A stretch of DNA of 5,301 bases from Dehalococcoidia bacterium. GTDB lineage: Bacteria; Chloroflexota; Dehalococcoidia; Dehalococcoidales; E44-bin46. The stretch's first letter is position 1, and each line of letters starts with the position of its first letter. A program made the translations under genes and the position numbers. Below are positions 4,630 through 5,301 of this stretch, one piece after another. The notes under the pieces were generated by a model. It ran no database searches, was not told the DNA's origin, and saw only the letters and a program-made list of their open reading frames with translations. The stretch is taken from NCBI GenBank assembly GCA_020343755.1, contig CP070810.1, positions 306,082-311,382 of the forward strand, given 5' to 3'.

Positions 4630-5301
4630 CTAGACCTCGCGGAACTCGCCTTCTACGGTGCCTTCTTCGCCGCCTTCTTTACCAGGGGGTGGCGGTGGTG
4701 GCTGTTGTTGGTAGAGGGCAGCACCTATCTTTTGCATTGCGTTGGATAGCTCTTGCATCGCTTGGCGAATGCCATTTATATCGGTGCCCTGTAGCGCTGA
4801 GCGCACGGCGGCTATTTTATTTTCCACCTCTTGATTCAGGTCTGAGGGTATCTTATCCTTGTGCTCCCGCAGGGTCTTTTCCGCAGTGTAAGCCAAGGTA
4901 TCAGCCGCGTTGCGCGTCTCTACCTCTTCACGTTGCTTGGCATCCTCAGTAGCGTGTGTCTCGGCTTCCCGCTGCATCCGCTCTACCTCTTCCTTGCTCA
5001 GTCCGCTGGAAGCAGTGATAGTAATTTTCTGTTCCTTGCCAGTGCCCTTATCGTGGGCTTTAACGTCGAGGATACCATTGGCGTCAATATCAAAGGTGAC
5101 TTCAATCTGGGGCATGCCCCGTGGTGCCGGCAGGATACCATCAAGCATAAACCGTCCCAGGGTTCTATTATCAGCGGCCATAGGCCGTTCCCCCTGAAGC
5201 ACATGAATCTCAACACTGGGCTGATTATCGGCGGCAGTGCTGAAAATCTGGCTCTTAGAGGTGGGTATGGCGGTATTACGGGGGATGAGGGGGGTGGCTA
5301 C
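4630..5301 (-). CDS. dnaK: Chaperone DnaK (Hsp70), C-terminal 223 residues (5' end outside window)
   Basis: The frame is open from the right edge to a TAG stop, so only the substrate-binding half is present; the ATPase domain lies outside. DnaK binds hydrophobic segments of unfolded proteins in an ATP cycle driven by DnaJ and GrpE. The fragment begins in the beta-sandwich with TPLIPRNTAIPTSKSQIFSTA (partial residues 3-23). It continues VEIHVLQGERPMAADN (30-45), LPAPRGMPQIEVTFDIDANG (57-76) and GKEQKITITASSGLS (88-102), all near-invariant DnaK blocks. An alpha-helical lid rich in Glu, Lys and Arg follows (about 102-197). The disordered tail starts QQQ, then six consecutive prolines (201-206), then an acidic Gly/Glu stretch ending EGEFREV, like the EFEEV-type ends of bacterial DnaK. 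A GTG at 5200-5202 and an ATG shortly after are internal codons, not starts. The dnaJ gene follows 98 bp downstream. Confidence 0.97.
   Translation of the reverse strand, partial: VATPLIPRNTAIPTSKSQIFSTAADNQPSVEIHVLQGERPMAADNRTLGRFMLDGILPAPRGMPQIEVTFDIDANGILDVKAHDKGTGKEQKITITASSGLSKEEVERMQREAETHATEDAKQREEVETRNAADTLAYTAEKTLREHKDKIPSDLNQEVENKIAAVRSALQGTDINGIRQAMQELSNAMQKIGAALYQQQPPPPPPGKEGGEEGTVEGEFREV

Noticed and set aside
4139..4633. 164-codon open frame on the plus strand antisense to dnaJ and the spacer
   Set aside because: It lies opposite a fully convincing dnaJ, has no recognisable domain, and runs through the palindromic spacer; it is a shadow of the real gene.
5197..5202. Internal GTG as a dnaK start, giving a 190-residue protein
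   Set aside because: Conserved DnaK sequence continues in frame upstream to the window edge (TPLIPRNTAIPT and on), so it is an internal valine codon.

Overview
The window looks like ordinary bacterial chromosome: housekeeping genes packed tightly on both strands, with no mobile element, phage, CRISPR, rRNA or tRNA signal that I can see. Base composition is mid-range. The tentative affiliation is Chloroflexota, perhaps class Dehalococcoidia. It rests on remembered resemblance of the GpsA N-terminus (GTTTWG), the PlsY GSGKTGTAN loop and the DnaK/DnaJ style, not on a search, so treat it as low to moderate confidence.

Layout: the left two thirds (1-3453) is a plus-strand run of four genes. They are the 3' end of ornithine carbamoyltransferase (argF), the double-GTPase ribosome-assembly factor Der, the acyl-phosphate:glycerol-3-phosphate acyltransferase PlsY, and glycerol-3-phosphate dehydrogenase GpsA. 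Gaps are 10 bp, a 4-bp ATGA overlap, and 21 bp, which suggests one operon. GpsA makes sn-glycerol-3-phosphate and PlsY acylates it to lysophosphatidate, so the last two genes cover the entry into membrane phospholipid synthesis. The right third (3464-5301) is on the minus strand and holds dnaK (3' part only, cut by the window edge) followed by dnaJ, an Hsp70/Hsp40 chaperone pair. The two blocks converge with only 10 bp between the gpsA and dnaJ stop codons.

The most unusual DNA is the 98-bp dnaK-dnaJ intergenic region (4532-4629). It holds a GC-rich 9-bp hairpin with a GCGAAGC core just after dnaK. It also holds a 14-bp perfect hairpin whose 3' arm is half of a canonical G-quadruplex motif on the mRNA strand. 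The last G-run of that motif is the likely dnaJ Shine-Dalgarno sequence. The hairpin and the quadruplex are mutually exclusive, and a short closing stem can cover the ribosome binding site, so this could be a cis-acting control element or a dispersed palindromic repeat. At protein level, several enzymes carry substitutions in signature motifs: HPLP for HCLP in ArgF, GTTTWG in GpsA, GSGKTGTAN in PlsY and GRQNVGKS in Der. No clearly new multi-gene system is visible.
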